Source: Haloarchaeobius sp. HME9146 (GTDB lineage: Archaea; Halobacteriota; Halobacteria; Halobacteriales; Natrialbaceae). From it: a stretch of DNA of 64,000 nucleotides. Position 1 is the stretch's first letter. Every line of letters starts with the position of its first letter. The translations under genes and the position numbers were made by a program. Of this stretch, positions 60,916 to 64,000 are shown piece after piece. The stretch covers positions 434,001 through 498,000 of the forward strand of contig NZ_JAODVR010000002.1 of the NCBI RefSeq assembly GCF_025399835.1. Direction: 5' to 3'. Under the pieces are notes generated by a model, which was given only the letters and a program-made list of their open reading frames with translations, was not told the DNA's origin and searched no databases.

Positions 60916-63198
60916 ATGCAGATACGACGACAGACGCTCGCGAAGATACTGGTACTGGTCTTCGTGTTCAACCTGGCCGTCATGGGCTTCGGTGCGTGGT
61001 ACTCCACCGAGAACGCGCCACCCATTCCGAAGGAGGTGGTCGGCCCGGACGGCCAGCAGGTGGTGACGGACGAACAGGTACGCACCGGCAAGACGGTGTT
61101 CCAGTCGGACGGCATGATGAACCACGGCTCGGTCCTCGGTAACGGGGCATACTTCGGCGTGGACTACACCGCCGATGCGCTGGACCTGAAGGTGCAGTAC
61201 ATGCGGCAGTACTACGCCCGCGAGCGCCACGGCGAGTCCTACTCGGCTCTCTCGTCGCCCGAGCAGGCGGCCATCGACGAGGTCGTCCAGCGTGACCTCG
61301 ACTCCGGGACCGTCGACGAGACCATCGAGTACTCCGCCGCGGAGGTGTACGCGCACGAGCAGGTGCGTGAGGTCTACGTCGAGCGCTATCACGAAGGCAG
61401 TCCCGAGCGGGGCGTGCCCGAAGGCATGGTCGCCTCCGAGGAGGAGGCCCGTCGGTTCGCGGACTTCGCGATGTGGACGGCGTGGATGAGCCACACCGAC
61501 CGGCCGGGCAGCGAGCACTCGTACACGAACGAGTGGCCGTTCCAGCCCGCTGCCGGGAACACTCCCGGTGCTTCCGCGATGACCTGGAGCGTCGTCGCGA
61601 TGGTGCTGCTGGTCGCGGGTGCTGGTATCGGCGTCTGGCTCTACAAATCGGTCGACCTGCCCGAACCATCGGCCGCCGGTATCGAGGTTCCCAGACCCGA
61701 CGAGACCGACCTGCTCCCGAGCCAGGCCGCGGCGGTGAAGTTCGTGCCGGTCGCCGCACTCCTGTTCGCCGGGCAGGTCCTGCTCGGAGGGTTGCTGGCG
61801 CACTACTACGTCGAGCGCGGGGCGTTCTTCGGCATCGAGTCGGTGTTCGGCATCCCGATAATCGACCTGCTGCCCTTCGCACTGGCGAAGACGTGGCACA
61901 TCGACCTCGCTATCCTGTGGATCGCGACGCTGTGGCTCGGCGCGGGGCTGTTCCTCGCGCCGCTGCTGACGGGGTACGAGCCCGAGAACCAGTCCCGGTA
62001 CGTCTACGGCCTGCTCGGCGCGCTGGTGGTCGTGGCCGTCGGCGGCCTGACGGGCATCTACCTCGGCGCGAACGAGTTCTTCCAGGGTGACCTCTGGTGG
62101 CTCCTCGGGAACGAGGGGCTGGAGTACCTCGAGGTCGGGAAGGTCTGGCAGTTCGGCCTGCTGCTCGGCTTCGGCGCGTGGGCAGTCCTCGTCGCCCGCG
62201 GGTTCGGGCCACTGCTCGACCGTGAGCCCAAGTTCGGCCTCGCGCACATGATACTGTACGCCGGCGGGTCCATCGGCCTGCTGTTCGTCGCCGGCTTCAT
62301 GTTCACTCCCCAGACCAACATCGCGGTGACGGAGTTCTGGCGCTGGTGGGTCGTCCACATGTGGGTCGAGGGTGCGTTCGAGTTCTTCATCGTCGCCATC
62401 GTCGGCCTCACCCTCGTCTCGATGAACCTGCTGAAGAAGCGGTCGGCCGAGAAGGCGGTGATGTTCGAGGCGCTGCTCGTGATGGGGACCGGCGTCATCG
62501 GTGTCTCGCACCACTACTGGTGGGTCGGGATGCCGGACGTCTGGGTGCCCATCGGGAGCGTCTTCTCGACGCTCGAACTCATCCCGCTCGTGTTCATCCT
62601 CTACGAGGCCCTCAACGAGTACGGGGCACTCTCGGCCAGCGGCGAGGACTTCCCCTACCGGCTCCCGTTCATGTTCATCATCGCCAGCGGGGTGTGGAAC
62701 TTCGTCGGGGCCGGCGTCCTCGGGTTCTTCATCAACCTCCCGCTGGTGAACTACTACGAGCACGGGACCTACCTGACGGTCGGGCACGCCCACGCCGCGA
62801 TGTTCGGCGCGTTCGGCTTCCTCGCGCTCGGGATGGCGACGTACATGCTCCGCATCGCCACCGAGAACTGGGAGCCCAGACGCCTCCGGGCGGCGTTCTG
62901 GCTGTGGAACGTCGGCCTGGCGCTGATGGTGTTCATCTCGGTGCTCCCCGTCGGCTTCCTCCAGCTGGAGGCCGCGTTCAGCGCGAACTACGACGCGGCC
63001 CGGAGCCTGGCGTTCTACAACGGCGAGCTGGTCCAGTTGCTGTTCTGGGCGCGCCTGCCCGGTGACACGATGCTCATCGCCGGGACGCTGCTGTTCGCCT
63101 ACGACGTGGTCGAGAAGCTGTTCGCCCAGCGCGAGGTGACGGCCGCCGACGAGTCCGATGGCGTCGTCGCGACCCGGATGGCAGCCGACGACGACTGA
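60916..63198 (+). CDS. norB: Quinol-dependent nitric oxide reductase (qNor/NorZ)
   Basis: 760 residues, the length of single-subunit qNor. An N-terminal helix, then about 200 periplasm-side residues (QSDGMMNHGSVLGNGAYFGVDYTADAL ...) replacing the NorC subunit, then about twelve helices. Catalytic residues: HIDLAILWIATLW, WWVVHMWVEGAFEFF (FeB His and Glu), VSHHYWWVG (two FeB His) and VGHAHAAMFGAFGFLALG (heme His pair). It reduces 2 NO to N2O using menaquinol. Its own operator, TATA and the neighbouring HTH_10 gene give its regulation. Confidence 0.95.
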   Translation: MQIRRQTLAKILVLVFVFNLAVMGFGAWYSTENAPPIPKEVVGPDGQQVVTDEQVRTGKTVFQSDGMMNHGSVLGNGAYFGVDYTADALDLKVQYMRQYYARERHGESYSALSSPEQAAIDEVVQRDLDSGTVDETIEYSAAEVYAHEQVREVYVERYHEGSPERGVPEGMVASEEEARRFADFAMWTAWMSHTDRPGSEHSYTNEWPFQPAAGNTPGASAMTWSVVAMVLLVAGAGIGVWLYKSVDLPEPSAAGIEVPRPDETDLLPSQAAAVKFVPVAALLFAGQVLLGGLLAHYYVERGAFFGIESVFGIPIIDLLPFALAKTWHIDLAILWIATLWLGAGLFLAPLLTGYEPENQSRYVYGLLGALVVVAVGGLTGIYLGANEFFQGDLWWLLGNEGLEYLEVGKVWQFGLLLGFGAWAVLVARGFGPLLDREPKFGLAHMILYAGGSIGLLFVAGFMFTPQTNIAVTEFWRWWVVHMWVEGAFEFFIVAIVGLTLVSMNLLKKRSAEKAVMFEALLVMGTGVIGVSHHYWWVGMPDVWVPIGSVFSTLELIPLVFILYEALNEYGALSASGEDFPYRLPFMFIIASGVWNFVGAGVLGFFINLPLVNYYEHGTYLTVGHAHAAMFGAFGFLALGMATYMLRIATENWEPRRLRAAFWLWNVGLALMVFISVLPVGFLQLEAAFSANYDAARSLAFYNGELVQLLFWARLPGDTMLIAGTLLFAYDVVEKLFAQREVTAADESDGVVATRMAADDD

Positions 63199-63283
63199 CG
63201 GCCCGCGCACGGCCTCGATTTTCACGCATACCTAACCTGTTCCGGTACAAGTCGATACGTCCTGAACACGTCCGTATATGTAG

Positions 63284-64000
63284 ATGCGAACGGCCCACCT
63301 CGCCGTCGTGCTCGTGCTGGTGCTCGTGAGCGCCGGCTGCGTGGGCTCGTGGCCGGGACAACCGGCTCCCGATTCGCCCGCCGGTGAGGAGGCCGGGACG
63401 ACCGCGACCGTCACACGCGTCATCGACGGTGACACCATCGAGATCCGGTACCAGAACGGGACCGTCGATACGGTTCGACTGCTCGGCGTCGACACCCCGG
63501 AGGTCCACAAGGGGGTCGAACCAGAGGAGTATCCGGGCATCCCCGACAGCCTCGCGGGACGTGACTGGCTGCGCAACTGGGGCGAGAACGCCAGCACATT
63601 CGTCAAAGAGAACCTCGCGGGCGAGACGGTCCGGGTCGTCGTCGACCCCGACTCCGACGTACGCGGCTACTACGGTCGCCTGCTCGCCTACGTCTACTAC
63701 GACGACGGCGTGATGCTCAACGAAGAGCTGCTGCGGCGGGGCCTCGCACGCGTGTACGACTCGACGTTCTCGAAGAAGGAGGCGTTCTACGCGCTGGAGT
63801 CGGAAGCCATGCAGAATGGTGTCGGGCTCTGGGGCTTCGGCGGGGCGGACAGGGTCAGCGCCTCGTCGGTCGAACTCGCCGTGGTGGCCATCCAGGCCGA
63901 CGCCCCCGGGAACGACAACGAGAACCCGACGGGGGAGTACGTCACCTTCCGGAACACCGGCGACTCGACCGTCGACCTGTCCGGGTTCGTCGTCTCGGAC
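63284..64000 (+). CDS. Lipoprotein staphylococcal-nuclease-like protein with lamin-tail domain (cut by window end)
   Basis: 239 codons are visible. The N terminus MRTAHLAVVLVLVLVSAGCVG is a lipoprotein signal with the lipobox SAGC. Residues about 40-185 form the SNase domain (TRVIDGDTIEIRY with DGDT, RLLGVDTPE with the catalytic Arg and Asp, RGYYGRLLAYVYYDD with the second Arg). From about residue 197 a lamin-tail-like domain begins (VELAVVAIQADAPGNDNENPTGEYVTFRNTGDSTVDLSGFVVSD). It is probably an extracellular thermonuclease scavenging nucleic acid. No operator palindrome clearly precedes it. Confidence 0.92.
   Translation, partial: MRTAHLAVVLVLVLVSAGCVGSWPGQPAPDSPAGEEAGTTATVTRVIDGDTIEIRYQNGTVDTVRLLGVDTPEVHKGVEPEEYPGIPDSLAGRDWLRNWGENASTFVKENLAGETVRVVVDPDSDVRGYYGRLLAYVYYDDGVMLNEELLRRGLARVYDSTFSKKEAFYALESEAMQNGVGLWGFGGADRVSASSVELAVVAIQADAPGNDNENPTGEYVTFRNTGDSTVDLSGFVVSD

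Noticed and set aside
63261..63272. TGAACACGTCCG upstream of the nuclease gene as a tenth operator
   Set aside because: Two mismatches to CGAAC-NN-GTTCG, and the site ends only about 12 bp before the ATG instead of 39. It may be chance.
1..64000. tRNA, rRNA, CRISPR arrays and insertion sequences
   Set aside because: No cloverleaf with a T-psi-C GTTCRA arm, no regularly spaced repeats and no transposase seen by eye; short RNAs could still be missed without a covariance search.

Overview
The window is a piece of a high-GC haloarchaeal chromosome (class Halobacteria). The proteins are rich in Asp and Glu. Promoters look like short archaeal TATA elements about 27-30 bp upstream of start codons, with few Shine-Dalgarno sites. 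Lineage-typical families are present: HTH_10/Bat-type regulators, TrmB, FilR1-type HTH, UspA proteins, DUF2249 and small zinc-ribbon proteins. No rRNA, tRNA, CRISPR array or insertion sequence was recognised. The genus cannot be fixed from this sequence alone.

Layout. 1-5.5 kb: the end of a probable secreted protein coupled to a GH3 beta-glucosidase, a TrmB regulator, and a HerA-type ATPase with a long coiled coil. 5.5-11.4 kb: NikR, a very large fused regulator (wHTH + FilR1-like + P-loop NTPase + TPR), a 490-bp gene-free gap and an orphan tyrosine-recombinase-like protein. 11.5-17.7 kb: CBS protein, MFS carrier, UspA-like protein, APC permease fused to Usp domains, and an AstE/AspA-type zinc hydrolase. 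17.9-28.8 kb, all on the minus strand: an acetate module made of two acetyl-CoA synthetases, a recombinase-fold/HTH_10 fusion regulator between them, a two-subunit sodium:solute symporter, UspA, a small membrane protein and a REC-PAS-PAS histidine kinase. 29-41 kb: mixed housekeeping and accessory genes (MATE, zinc ribbons, UspA, M23 peptidase, SDR, Rieske protein, EEP nuclease, Ca/Na exchanger, class II aldolase with HAD phosphatase, membrane metalloprotease, DHH phosphoesterase).

41.1-63.2 kb is a denitrification island. A NarO-type cysteine regulator diverges from a 12-gene nitrate reductase operon whose genes mostly overlap by a few bases: narA, Rieske narB, cytochrome b narC, a small membrane protein, narG, narH, a heme-b subunit, narJ, a membrane protein, a HEAT-repeat protein, a DUF59-Mrp-DUF2249 fusion and mobA. 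It is followed by two NnrS-like/heme-copper-oxidase-like membrane proteins, a cupin, a DUF59-like protein, a CGCGG-motif peptide paired with a radical SAM protein, two stand-alone DUF2249 proteins, a second HTH_10 regulator and a quinol-type nitric oxide reductase. The window ends in a lipoprotein nuclease.

The most striking non-coding signal is a near-perfect palindrome, CGAAC-NN-GTTCG. It recurs upstream of nearly every transcription unit of the island, usually 39-42 bp before the start codon. It defines a local regulon that includes the candidate RiPP system and several proteins of unknown function. A 26-codon upstream ORF ending in an ATGA overlap with narA, and a one-mismatch relative of the palindrome upstream of the first acs gene, extend this picture.
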